Part shown: positions 11,051-24,300 of the stretch, in pieces
Position numbering within the stretch: position 1 is the stretch's first letter
How the letters are laid out: each line of letters opens with the position of its first letter
The notes under the pieces: model-generated
The model's database searches: none
The model's input: only the letters and a program-made list of their open reading frames with translations
What the model was told of the DNA's origin: nothing
Program-made: the position numbers and the translations under genes
Assembly (NCBI GenBank): GCA_018136815.1
Contig: CM030943.1
Span: 1,107,975-1,171,974, forward strand
Direction of reading: 5' to 3'
DNA: 64,000 nucleotides
DNA from: Isochrysis galbana
Taxonomy: Eukaryota; Haptophyta; Isochrysidales; Isochrysidaceae

Positions 11051-11448
11051 CCGAGAACGAGAACGAGAGAATTATAACGATAATACCGAACGACGAAGAG
11101 AATCCTAACGAGTGTCGATTCGCGAATGCGACAGTGGCCCTCCTTGACGAAGACCTCGAGCCCGAGCCCGAGGAAGAGGCCGAGTTCCCAAACTCTCAAA
11201 AAATCATCATTACCTTCACGGCGTACTAGAAGGGCCACATGGCCAAGGACGAAGAGACCCTAGGTGCCATCGTAGCGCATCTCAACAAACTGGAAGGCGT
11301 CGACCTGGAACCCGACTTTTTGTCCAAGAGCGCCTCCGGCCCGTACCGAGAACGAGAACGAGAGAATTATAACGATAATACCGAACGACGAAGAGAAGAG
11401 AAAAGCCTAACGAGCGTCGTTTCGCGAATACGACACAGTCCTCCCTTG
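11051..11448 (+). repeat. Direct repeat pair of about 100 bp
   Basis: CCGAGAACGAGAACGAGAGA and the following TTATAACGATAATACCG, CGACGAAGAGAA, CCTAACGAG and TTCGCGAAT words occur at 11051-11146 and again at 11346-11448, about 295 bp apart. Short open frames run through both but are not recognised. Confidence 0.8.
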
Positions 11449-11574
11449 TCATACCCCCACCTGCTAAGGCTTGGCCCAGATATGTGAAAACAAAACCTCC
11501 GTTTGTGATGCGCAATAGACGTGTAGAGGAGCCCCATCGTCTCAATCATGCATGTGTGAAAGTGTGACTCTAAC

Positions 11575-11665
11575 GGTGTGACTGGAATCGGGTTTTTACC
11601 AGCAATAGATGATAAGTGAAAACAAAACGCCCGTCTGGTCCTCTCTCGACGGAACGCGACTTTAG
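11575..11665 (-). repeat. Solo terminus of TIR element R1
   Basis: On the minus strand TAAAGTCGCGTTCCGTCGAG resembles the left terminus of the R1 element at 2231. No matching right end lies within reach. Downstream, 11670-12266 holds no recognised gene. Confidence 0.5.
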
Positions 11666-12266
11666 CGCACGCGCTGGCTCTACGCATACAAACGCTCGCT
11701 TAAAACGCGGCGCGAACTCCCCCCACACGAACAGCTCCAGCCCAGTCGAGCCGATGCTACCCACCACGCTACCCCAAAAGAGTAGCAAACCAAGGCACAA
11801 AAGAGCCGGTCGCCTGGTGGCTAGTGGCGCAGAAAGAACCTGTGGACTAGACCGCTAGGAGCCGGAGCACGTCGCTCGCCCCTACTACCCCCGGAACCCG
11901 AGCCCTTGGAATCGAGACACACGAGATAGACAAAGGCATATACGACATGGATCTATGCACTAGGCACAGACGATATGGATCACGAGACGGACCATCATCT
12001 GAATGCACGTCCAGCTCGCAGATTGAATTTGTCTTGGCTCCTCGCAGCTTAGTATAGCCATCCTTCACGACGCGAGAGGCGCAACGAGGGCGAAACAGCC
12101 TCATGGCCGTGGTGATGGCCATGTAAGACTATTGATCCCAAGCGGCAAATCCGCCCGCAAGGGCGACTCATGCCGTGAGGTGCTGCACCTTGGCTATTCT
12201 GCGCAGCGTGAGGTTTGTCGTTCGAGAGACATTGACTACTCAGGAACCCTCAAGGCGCCAGCATCA

Positions 12267-12366
12267 NNNNNNNNNNNNNNNNNNNNNNNNNNNNNNNNNN
12301 NNNNNNNNNNNNNNNNNNNNNNNNNNNNNNNNNNNNNNNNNNNNNNNNNNNNNNNNNNNNNNNNNN
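12267..12366. other. Assembly gap (100 N)
   Basis: A run of exactly 100 N, a scaffold gap of unknown true size, ending nine bases before the proposed first dynein exon. Confidence 0.99.
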
Positions 12367-12375
12367 AGCAGCAGA

Positions 12376-15300
12376 ATGGTCGTGTACGACGAGCCCAACT
12401 CGCCCACCGCGCGGGGCTCCCCCGAGCAGAGGGAGCTCAGCCTCGCGTCTGGCAGCCGACAGGTGTGGTTGCAAATAGGAGAAGGGGGAGAGAGGGGAAG
12501 GGGAGACGAGGGAGGGAGGGAGAGGGGGGGAAGGGGCGAGAGAGGAGGCCGGCATTGCGGGGGGGGGGGAGGAAGGGTATCGATGGGAGTGGGGTTTGAT
12601 CGGGCAGAGGGAGAGAGAGGGAGAGAGAGGGAGGAGAGGAGAGGAGGGGAGAGAGCAGAGGAGGGACTGCAGATGGACGGTGACGGTGAAGGGAGGGAGG
12701 GTGGAGGGAGCAAGGGGGGCTCGATCGCGCGGGAGGATCGGTGCAAGGGAGTAGCGGCAGGATGGCGGGTTTGAGAGAAAGAATGAGAAGTGAGAGCACA
12801 CGGGAGGTGAGGGAAGGCACTGTGGTCCGGTTCGGTCTGACACGCGCTGCCTCCGCTCATGCACAGCGTGGCTTTTACTCCGAGCTGATCGACAGCCAGC
12901 AGGCCACCTCCCCGATGCGAGCACACGCCCACGCCAAGAAGCCTGCGCACAAGCAGAAGGCACCGCCTGCCAAGCTCTTCAGCGGCAAGGGAGTCAAGCC
13001 AGCGGACCCGGCAGCCGAGACAGCAATCGCTGACGAGGCGGCGGCCGCACCCTCGGCGGAGACCACGCTGATGCCAGAGCCCAAGGTTCACGTGCCCTTC
13101 AAGCAGGAGCTTGGTGCGTTGCCGCGCAGGGTAGTGGTCGAACGTCAACGTCGGATTTACAGCGAGCAGGACCTCGACATGCTGCTGATGAGCCACGGAA
13201 TCGACTTGTCCTTGGCCGAGCCTGAGAATGCGCTTCCTGTCGCCTCATTTGATGATACCGAATACGACCCACGCCACGTCTCTGAATGGGCCTCGCTCGT
13301 CGGTGAAACGCTGTTGGGGCGCTACCTGCATCGAGCAGAGGTCCACGCTAGTGGTTGTTGGAGGCGCTGTATGGTTCTCGAGTATGACTCAGAGACTGAG
13401 CTCTTCACCGTGCTGGCACTCTCGCCAGAGGATGCACCGGAGGCTGAGAAGGAGATGCCGCCGGTGCCACATCAAGTGCCGCGGATTGAGCTGTGCTTTG
13501 ACGCGGAGAATCCCGTCAATTTCGCTGCGCGAGTGGCGGCAGCGCACTCTTTTCGCGCCCTTGCGATGGTCGGTCTTAAGTATGAGTTGTTGGTCGACTG
13601 CATGCCGGCTGGTGAGATGGCGCAAATCGAGAAGACGCAGATGCAGCGGATTATGACGCTTGCGACTCGGAGCAAGGTGGCAAAAGTCTCGGCTAGCGAG
13701 CAGGAGATACGCAACGACATCGTCGTGGAGGTGCAGGTGCAACACGCACGTGCAATTGCCTCAATGGTGTTGCGGGGCCTACATGAGAGTTCGTTGGAAT
13801 CGGGCGATCCGCGCGCCGCCACCATATTCTCGGGCTTCGCTCTGCCTCCCTCGCCGCCACTCCGTCCAGTCCGCTGGTCGGCCCTGTGGGACGATGTGCC
13901 GACGCATAAGTGCCTGGAACCGGGACATGGGTTCCACTTACAAACCATCCTCACCACCAACGAGGTGGTCAAGGCCCTCATCAAGGTGCGCTCCGAATGC
14001 AACAAGGTGCTTGAGCTCGGTCTTTTTGCCCTCGAGCTCTCCAAAGCTGTATCCAACGAGGAGTTTGAGCAGATTCAAGCGACTCACCTCGGCCAGGTGA
14101 CGCCCTTCTTGCGAGAGCATTGGCCTGCTAGCTTGAAGAACACCATCCGGACGTGCTTCAAGGACATCACCAAGGGCTGGTTCAACATCAAGGAGACACG
14201 CGAGGACGTGTACAAGGAGTCAAAGATGAAGCGCTTCTTCCGGATGGTCGCGCTCATGATGCAGGACGCGGTCATCTTCATGGCGGAATCGTCGCTCAAT
14301 GCGTTTGCCAACCTCATTGTTGAGAGGTGTGAGCACCAGGTGCGGGTGTCCTCGCCTGCCGAGGTAAGCGTCATTTCGCCGCCGGCCTCATGCGGGCTCG
14401 GCCTCTTCACATTGGAGATTGTTGTCACGGAGACCGGGCTCTCCTATCGCGTACCGCCTTCCGAGTACAAGGAGGTCGTGCTGGCTGTCTTCTCGCGTGG
14501 CGTCAGCGCGACTTTGGGCATCGCCCAGGTGGAGAGGTACGTGATGGATTCTCTCTTCTGGTCCGACACGCCCGTGCTCCAAACTGTTAACCTGGCAGAG
14601 GGTCTCGTGCCCGAGCTGCAGGCGCGTTGTTCCGCGGCTCTCGATAAGGCCCTGATCCCCGCTGTCGAATATCTGGCCAAATTTGCGACGTACGAGGAGT
14701 ACGTGACCTTTGACGAGGAGGCGTTCCGCGCAAAATATGAGGCCGACGAGCGGCCGATTGCCGAGATGGTCCCCGAAGTGAAGCATCACCTAAAGCTGGC
14801 AAGAGAGATGGAGGAGGTAATCCCACACCGCATGTTCCTTGGCCTCTTTTCGGTCTCGTGCATGGCAGTGCGCAAGGTTCTGGTTGAGCGCCACCGCTCG
14901 CTGGCTGCAATCATCATCAAGAGGATGAGCTCGGCGCCGATGGCGACGTCTAAGCAAATCATGGCCTCGTTTGGCGACATCATGCGCAACCTCAACAAGC
15001 CGATGAACACCATCGAGGACGTCGCCGAGATCGAAGAGTACGTCAACAACCTCGGGTCTGAGCTAGATGACCTTCGTCAACAACTCCAGGCGATGGTACA
15101 GGAGCAAGAGGTGATTGATCAGTTCGAGGTGTTGATGTCGGACACGGACTTCAAGGTGTTCTATGCAACGCTTGCGATGCCGCGGCGCGTCGACGAGCAG
15201 ATTGCGGTCGTCCACGCTAAGGTAACTGAGAAGCGCGAGGAGTTCGCCGTGGAGATGCAGTCGGAGCAGGAGGCGTTCGGCAAAGGCCTCGAACGACTTG

Positions 15301-18300
15301 AGAAGGTGATACTGGGCTTCGACAAGCACAAGAGCTTCGACAAGGTGAAGGACGTCGCCGCAGAGGTACGCAAGATCCAGGCCGAGCTTAAAGACGCAGA
15401 GGAGAAGCGCGCTCTCTTTAACAAGCGCGAGGTCATCTTTGGCCAGCCGCAGACTGACTATTCCCAGCTCTCGAAAGCGGCCAAGGCTTTCGAACCGTTC
15501 GCCGGCCTTTGGCTAACCTCCGACAAGTGGATCGAGTCGAAGAAGGAGTGGTTCTCCGGGGCCTTCAACAAGATGGACCCGGAGGTGATGGAAACGGACC
15601 TGGCTGCCGCCCAGCGCACGCTATACAAGCTCTCCAAGACCTTCGAGTCCACCCAAGGACTTGCAGATATTGTAGCGATGGTCAGGGCCGAGGTTGACGA
15701 ATTCATGCCGAACATGCCCCTCATCACTGCTCTGCGCAACCCCGGGATGCGCACGCGCCACTGGGAGCAGCTCACTGAACAGCTGGGCAAGGACATGATC
15801 CAGGCTGCAAGCGACTCATTCACGCTCACGGACATGCTCGAGCTCAAACTAGAGGAACAAACGGAGCTTGTGACGAAGGTTTGCGACGTTGCGGGCAAGG
15901 AGTATGCCATTGAGCAAGCGATGGACAAGATGGAGAAGGAGTGGCAAGGCGTCATTCTTGATGTGATTCCGTATCGTGAATCAGGAACTTTTGTCCTCAA
16001 GGGCGTCGACGTCATCCAGCAGGTCTTAGACGACCAGATCGTGATGACCCAGTCCATGGCTTTCTCACCCTTCAAAGGCCCCTTCGCTGGGCGCATCGAT
16101 GAATGGGAGAAGACGCTCACGCTCATCTCTGACGTCGTCGAGGAATGGATCAAGGTGCAGCGTGCATGGATGTACCTCGAACCCATCTTCTCGTCAGATG
16201 ACATCATGCGTCAGCTACCCACGGAGGGCAAGCGCTTCGCGAATGTCGATCGCACGTGGCGCAAGCTGATGGCCGCCGCCTCCAACGAGTCGGACGTCAT
16301 AGCGTACGCCAAGACGCCGCGACTCTTGCCGCAGTTCCAGGATGCGAATCAGATGCTAGAGCTCGTCCAGAAGGGTCTCGCCGAGTATCTCGAAACGAAG
16401 CGTGTAGCTTTCTCGCGCTTCTACTTCCTCTCTAACGACGAGCTTTTGGAGATTCTCTCCCAATCACGGGATCCGCTCGCTGTGCAGCCACACCTAAAGA
16501 AGTGCTACGAGGCCATCAACAAGCTCACTTTTGAATCAGACCTTGCTATGACGGCTATGATCTCCGGGGAAGGAGAGGTGGTCCCCTTCACCAAGAAGTT
16601 GTACCCAAAGGGGGGTGTCGAGTACTGGATGTCTGACGTGATGTCCGAGATGAAGGCCTCGGTCCGCCAGTCGATCATAGAGTCGACCGCCGACTACAAG
16701 GAGACCGCGCGCACCGAGTGGGTGCTCAAGTGGCCTGGCCAAACATTGATCGCCGTTTCACAGATTTATTGGACGCTTGAAGTGGACCACGCGCTTCGTG
16801 AAGGTGGCAATGAGGCACTGCACAAATACTTTCCCAAGGTGTACGATCAGCTCCTTGCGCTAACCAAGATTGTGTCGGGCAAGGTGACCAAGCTGCAGCG
16901 AAAGGCGCTTGGGGCACTTATCACAATCGACGTCCATGCGCGTGATGTGACGCAGTCGCTACGCGACAACAAGGTGAGTCAGGTGACCGATTTCGCGTGG
17001 ATTGCACAGTTGCGCTACGCGCTCCAGGATGGAAGCGATTCCAGCAAGATTGGCGTACCGGGCGACTGCCTTGTGAAGCAGCTTGACGGCGTCTTCGGCT
17101 ATGGCAACGAATATCTCGGGTGCTCGATGCGCCTCGTCGTAACGCCTCTCACCGATCGCATCTACCTCACCTTAACTGGTGCATTGCAGCTGTACCTTGG
17201 CGGCGCACCCGCCGGGCCTGCCGGAACAGGAAAGACGGAGACCACAAAAGACTTGGCCAAGGCGTTGGCAAAACAGTGCGTGGTCTTCAACTGCGGCCCA
17301 GAGCTAGACTATCTTGCCATGGGCAAGTTCCTCAAGGGGCTAGCTATGTCAGGCGCATGGGCCTGCTTCGACGAGTTTAACCGAATCGATCTCGAGGTGC
17401 TCTCTGTCGTGGCACAACAGGTCTCGTCCATTCAGCAAGCGGCGATGACGGGCCAGAAGAGATTCGTTTTCGAGGGTGCTGAAATTGGCTTGGATCCCGC
17501 GTGTGCTGTGTTCATCACAATGAATCCCGGATACGCTGGGCGCTCTGAGCTCCCTGACAATCTCAAGGCGCTCTTCCGCCCCGTGGCATGCATGGTGCCC
17601 GATTACGCCCTAATTGCCGAGATCCGCCTCTATTCCTTCGGCTACACAGACGCTCGTCGACTATCGCAAAAGATGGTCAAGACATTCCAGTTGGCATCAG
17701 AGCAGGTGTCTTCCCAAGATCACTACGATTTCGGAATGCGTGCTGTGAACACAGTCATCCAGGCAGCGGGGAACAATCGCGCAGCCAACCCGGGTGGCGT
17801 TGAGGATCTCCTCGTCCTCTCAGCGCTTGCCGACTCGAACCGACCAAAGTTCCTCGCCGAAGACATGATTCTTTTTAATGCGATCCTCGGCGACCTCTTT
17901 CCTGGCTTTGAAGTCCCTACGCCCGATTACACGGACCTGCTCGAGGTCATTCGGGACGAGTGCGCAAAATGTTGCATCATCCCAACGGAATTCTTCTTGG
18001 CGAAGTGTATTCAGATTTACGAGGTCTCTGTGTTGCGGCACGGTTTTATGACCGTCGGCCCAGCTGGCGGCGGCAAGACGCTAGCCAAACATGTGCTCCT
18101 TGAAGCTCAACACCGGTTGGACCCAGCGCATAATCCCGAACATGGCAACGCGTCATACAAGACGACGAAACAGTACGTTTTGAACCCGAAGTCGGTGACT
18201 ATGGGCCAGCTCTATGGCCAATTCGACGAGAACACGCATGAGTGGACCGATGGCATCATTCCAATCTTGTACCGCGCGGCCGTCAACGAGTCGGCGGAGC

Positions 18301-21300
18301 ATGACTCGACGGACAAGCAGTGGATTGTCTTCGACGGACCAGTCGATGCCTTGTGGATCGAATCGATGAACACAGTCCTCGACGACAACAAGAAGATTTG
18401 CCTCTCATCAGGCGAAATCATCGCCATGTCCCCGTACATGACCATGATGTTCGAGGTCGAGGATCTTGCAGTCGCATCACCTGCAACTGTCTCGCGTGTA
18501 GGAACGATCTTCATGGAGCCCGAGAAAGTGGTTGGTACCGAAGCGCAGATCGACGGCTGGTTGCTCGCACTGCCCCCTACGATCAAGCCTCACGGCGAAA
18601 CCCTCGGAGAACTGCTCAAGAAGCTGCTACCTAGCGTCCTTTCCTTCGTGCGAAAGCGTGCTAAGGAATATGTGCCGACCGTCGACAACAATTTGGTGAC
18701 GTCGACGCTCAACATTCTCTCCACCTTTTGGACGCACTTCGTAGCCATCGAGGGACGCTACGAGGTGCCCGAAGAGCTTTCGGCCGCCCTGCCAAAGTTG
18801 CTCGAGAAGCTCGTCGTCTTCTCTGTGATTTGGGGCGCAGGGGCATCCACCGATGCAGCCTCCCGTGCAGCATTCGATGTTTATCTCCGCGAGCGTTTGA
18901 CCGAGCTTCAGATTGACAACATCGTCGGTCTACCCAAAGACGCGCTCGTCTACGACGTGTCCGTTGTTCTCAAGGACAAGAAGTGGGTGGGGTGGATGGA
19001 GACGATCCCCGCATTCACGCTCTCGCCGAAGGTTGCTTTCGAGGACATCATCGTGCCGACTCTGGATTCGGTGCGTTACATGTGGGTGCTGGAGCAACTA
19101 GTGAAGCATGAGCGCCACGTTTTGGCTGTCGGGCCCACCGGCACGGGGAAGACGCTGAACATCATCAACAAGCTCATGACTGGCATGCCCGACAACTACG
19201 GCCCCGTCTTCGTTGGCTTCTCCGCCCAAACGTCCGCCAACATGACGCAAGACCAGATTGATGCCAAGATTGACAAGAGGCGTAAGGGAATCTATGGGCC
19301 GCCATCGGGCAAAAAGTACATCATCTTCGTTGACGATGTCAATATGCCTCAGCGCGAGGAATATGGTGCTCAGCCGCCGATAGAGATTCTGCGCCAGTGG
19401 ATGGGGCATGGCGGCTGGTATGAACGCAAGACGTGGGAGTTCCGGAAGATCATCGACGTCTCTTTTATCGGCGCGATGGGTCCACCGGGCGGCGGGCGGC
19501 AGATCGTGAGCAATCGCTTCCTCCGCTACTTCAATTTCATCGCATTTCCAGAGCTCGAGGATGCCTCGATGAAGACCATCTTTACTTTGATCCTTAAGAC
19601 CTTTGTGGGGGCCAACTTGCCGGAGCCTTTGCTCGAGATTTGCGGCCCGATGATCGATGCTTCAATTAAGCTGTACAACACTCTTCTCAAAGAGTTGCTT
19701 CCGACACCAACGAAGCCGCACTACACGTTCAACATGCGCGACCTGGCCGCTGTCGTCCAAGGCGTGCTCTATGCCGACACCAAGACCGTCCTCGAGCCAG
19801 CGGACTTCTGCAGAATCTGGGCACATGAAAACCTGCGTGTTTTTCGGGATCGCCTCGTCAACGACGACGACCGCGCATGGTTTGACGGCGTGCTCAAAGG
19901 CCTCGTTCCGGAAGTCCTCGGCAACGATGTTTCCTGGGACGATGTCGTTAAGGTCGAGATGTCTCACTTGCTCTACGGAGACTTCATGGTACCGGGTGCC
20001 GAGACTCGCATATATGGTGAGATAACTGATACAAGCAAAATGGTGGCCGTCGTCGAGGAATGTCTTGAAGATTACAACGCAACGCATACCAAGAAGATGC
20101 CTCTTGTCATGTTCATAGATGCTGTGGGCCACGTCGCCCGCATATCGCGCGTCATCCGTCAGCCACGTGGGAATGCCCTTCTGCTTGGCGTTGGCGGCTC
20201 TGGGCGTCAGTCGCTCACGCGCCTCGCCGCAGCTATGGCCGAGTCGGATTGCTTCCAGATCGAGATAACCAAGTCGTATGGCAAGAATGAGTGGCGAGAT
20301 GACCTGAAGAAAGCGTTGCTCAAGACCGGCGAGGAGGGCAAGTCGCTCGTTTTCCTATTCACCGACACTCAGATTGTCAAGGAGTCCTTTCTTGAGGACA
20401 TCAACAACCTCCTCAACTCGGGAGACGTGCCCAACCTTTTCGATGACAACGATGTTAATAGCATCACTGCTAGTATGCGCCCCATCTGCCAGGCCCTCAA
20501 CCTCCCCCTCACGAAGGTTGCTCTCTACTCGCACTTCATCAAGCGTGTTCGCTCGAATATCCACATGTGCCTCTGCATGTCACCCGGGAACGAGGTCTTC
20601 AACTCGCGCCTCCGAAACTTTCCCTCGCTCGTCAACAATTGCACGATCGACTTCTTCGCTGAGTGGCCCGAAGAGGCTCTGAAATCGGTCGCTTTTTCGG
20701 CACTCGAGTCGACCGATCTCCGTGACGATGCAACCAAGAATGGCATCGTTGCCATGTGCGGCAAGATCCATCAGTCTGTCGAGCATGCTAGTGCTCGATA
20801 TCTCGAGGAGCAGCGTCGATACAACTATGTCACGCCCACGTCGTATCTCGAAGTGCTGTCCACTTTCAAGACGCTCTTGGCGCTCAAGCGGGAGGAAGTG
20901 TCGACCGCGAAGCGTCGCCTAGTTGTCGGCCTTGAAAAGCTCCAATCGACTGAAGTCGAGGTGGCACAGCTCGAACAGGAGCTCATCGCAATGCAGCCAG
21001 TTCTCAAGAAGACCTCCGAGGAGGTGTCGGCGATGATGGTCGTCATCGAGAACGACAAGGCGGAAGCTGCAAAAACACGAGAAGTTGTCGTCGCGGAAGA
21101 ACAAATTGCCGCTACAAAAGCCGAGCAGTGCCAGGAAATCAAGGACTCGGCCGAGAGGGACCTTGCCGAGGCGCTTCCAGCTCTTGACGCTGCCGTCGCC
21201 GTATTGCGCAACCTCAAGCTGTCAGATTTGTCCGAGGTGGCAAAGTATGCCAATCCGCCTGCTGGTGTTAAGCTTGTCATGGAAGCCATGTGCGTGCTCC

Positions 21301-24300
21301 GTGAGATCAAGCCGGCAATGGTCGGCGCCGCCGGACAAAAAGAAGCCGACTATTGGGTTCCGGGCAAGAAGATGCTACAGGACGCAAAGGGCCTTTTGGA
21401 CGCGATGTTTGCCTTCGACAAGGACAACATTCCCGACAAGGTGGTCAAGAACATGATGCCTTACATGAATAACCCCGACTTCGAACCCGAGAAAATTGCC
21501 GCGGTGTCCAAGGCGTGTACTGCCATGTGCCAATGGGCTCGCGCGATGATCAAATATCATTTCGTAGCCAAGGAAGTTGAGCCTAAGCGCATCGCCCTCA
21601 AGGAATCGCAAGACGAGCTCGACGAGCTCACACAAAAGCTGAACAAGCTACGGGAGAAACTGCGTGGGGTAGAGGAAAAGATCGCTGAACTTGAGGCCAA
21701 ATTCACTGAGTCGGTTGCCAAGAAGGAGGAGCTCGCCGCCAAGGTAGCCGATGCAGAGATCAAGCAAGATCGCGCGGGCCGTCTACTCGGCGGTTTGGGT
21801 GGCGAGAAGATTCGGTGGAACGAGACTGTGAAGAGTCTCACGCAACAGGAGGCCAACCTCATCGGTGACGTCTGCATCGCCGCCGGTGCCGTAGCATATC
21901 TCGGCCCTTTCACCTCTGAGTACCGCATCTCGTGTACAGACGGGTGGCGTAAGGCGCTGGGCGACTTGAATGTTGCTCACACGCAAGGCTGCACAGTGTC
22001 AATGGTGATGGCTGACCCGGTCGTCGTTCGTCAGTGGCGCGTGGATGGCCTACCAGCCGACACCGTGTCGACAGAGAATGGTATCATTCTATCGAATGCG
22101 CGCAGATGGCCGCTCTGCATCGATCCACAGGGACAGGCCAATAAATGGATCAAGAGCATGGAGAGCGCAAACGCAGTGGAGACCTGTAAGCCCTCCGATA
22201 AGGAGTTCTTGCGCACACTCGAGAACGCCGTTCGCTTTGGCAAGCCCGTTGTCATGGAGAATATCCTTGAGAGCCTCGACCCTTCACTCGAGCCCATCCT
22301 CCTTAAGCAAACCTTCAAGCAGGGCGGCGCGATCGTCATGAAGATCGGCGATAATGTGATTCCCTACCACCCTGACTTCAAATTCTATCTCACCTCGAAG
22401 CTTCCAAATCCACATTACGCGCCCGAGCAGTCCGTGAAGCTGACCATCTTGAATTTTACGGTGACCATGGAAGGGCTCGAGGACCAGTTGCTTGGTATCA
22501 CAGTCGCAAAGGAGCGGCCTGATCTCGATGAGCTCAAGAACTCCCTCGTGATCTCGGGTGCCAAGATGGCAGCGCAGCTCAAAGAAATCGAGTCAAGCAT
22601 TCTTCGGCTGCTTTCTGAATCGGAAGGCAACATTCTGGATGACGAATCACTTATTAACACTCTATCCCAGTCCAAGGTGACCTCTGATGAAATCAACGCC
22701 AAGGCCGAAGAGGCGGCGAAGACAGAGGTCATGATCGACGAGACTCGCGAGAAGTATCGGCCAGTGGCCTTCCGCGCATCGCTCCTCTTTTTCTGCGTCG
22801 CCGACATGGGTAACGTCGATCCGATGTATCAATACTCAATGCCTTGGTTCATAAATCTCTTCGTCAAAGCCATCGAGGACTCTGATAAGTCGCATGATAT
22901 TGCAGAGCGCCTTCGAATCCTCGGTGAGTACTTTACATATCTCTTGTACGAGAACATCTGCCGATCGCTCTTTGAGGCTCACAAGCTGCTCTTCTCCTTC
23001 ATCGTGACCATCAAGATTTTGCAGGGCGATGGCAAGGTCAACGCCGACGAATGGCGCTTCTTCCTCTCCGGCTCGTCTGGGTCCAAGGTGGATGCCGCCA
23101 ATCCAGATCCCACCTGGATCACATCCGCCGTATGGGGAGCGATCACATCCCTCGCTTGTCTTCCAGCCTTCGAAGGCTTGGAGACCAAATTTAGGAATGA
23201 TCTCCACGAGTGGCGAGCTTACTTCGACTCGAGTGAGACGCACGAGGAGAAACTTCCATCTAGTCTCGCATATGTGCTCGATCCGCTGCAAACACTATGC
23301 GTGTTGCGCTCGGTGCGTCCGGACAAAGTGGTCCCCGGCATGCAAAATTACGTGAAGAACTACATCGGCCAGCGCTTCATCGAGCCACCTCACTTAAACC
23401 TCGGAGTCTCCTTCAAGGACGCTTCCAACATCATGCCCATCGTCTTTGTCATCTCTCCAGGATCAGACCCATATGCCGATTTACTGAAGCTTGCGACGGA
23501 GATGAAGATGAATAAGAAGCTCCAGGCCATTTCGCTGGGACAGGGTCAGGGTCCTATCGCTGAGCGGGCCATGAGCGCCGCTATGGAGAAAGGCACATGG
23601 ATCCTCTTGCAGAATTGCCATCTGGCCGCTTCGTGGATGCCCAAGCTGGAGGCCATTGTCGAGCAGTATGACCCCAACCTAATGCACCGGGACTATCGCC
23701 TTTGGCTCACTTCTCTACCATCGCCGAAATTCCCGGTGTCTATCTTGCAAAACTCGGTGAAGATGACCATCGAGCCGCCGCGTGGCATCAAGATGAATAT
23801 GAAGGGCTCGTACAACAACTTCAGCGATACGTACCTCGATTCGCACCCAAAATCGCCCCAGTTCAAGAAGCTCCTCTATGGTTTGTGCTTCTTCCACGCT
23901 CTACTCCAAGACAGGCGCAAGTTCGGAGCGCTTGGCTTCAACATCCGGTACGAATTCACTGCGGGCGACCTAAAGTGTTGCATCTTGCAGCTAGAGACCT
24001 ACTTGGCCAAGTATGACGAGGTGCCGTACCAAGTCCTTGTGAATCTCTTCGGGCACATCAATTATGGAGGGCGCATCACCGATGATTGGGACCGGAGATG
24101 CGTACTGACCACTCTGATGTCGATTGTGAATGAGGGCATTATGAGCGACGACTTCATGCTCGCGCCGGGCAATGAGTGCTATCAGTCTCCCCCTACTTCC
24201 ACCGTTGGCGACTACATGGAGAGAATCGTCAACTTTCCGCTCAACCCACACCCCAACGTCTTTGGGCTCCACGCAAATGCCGATATAACTTGCGCACAGA

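Noticed and set aside
12264-13196. A 310-codon minus-strand frame including the gap
   Set aside because: It spans N bases, is opposite the dynein gene and consists of Ser/Pro/Leu from the complement of a purine tract.
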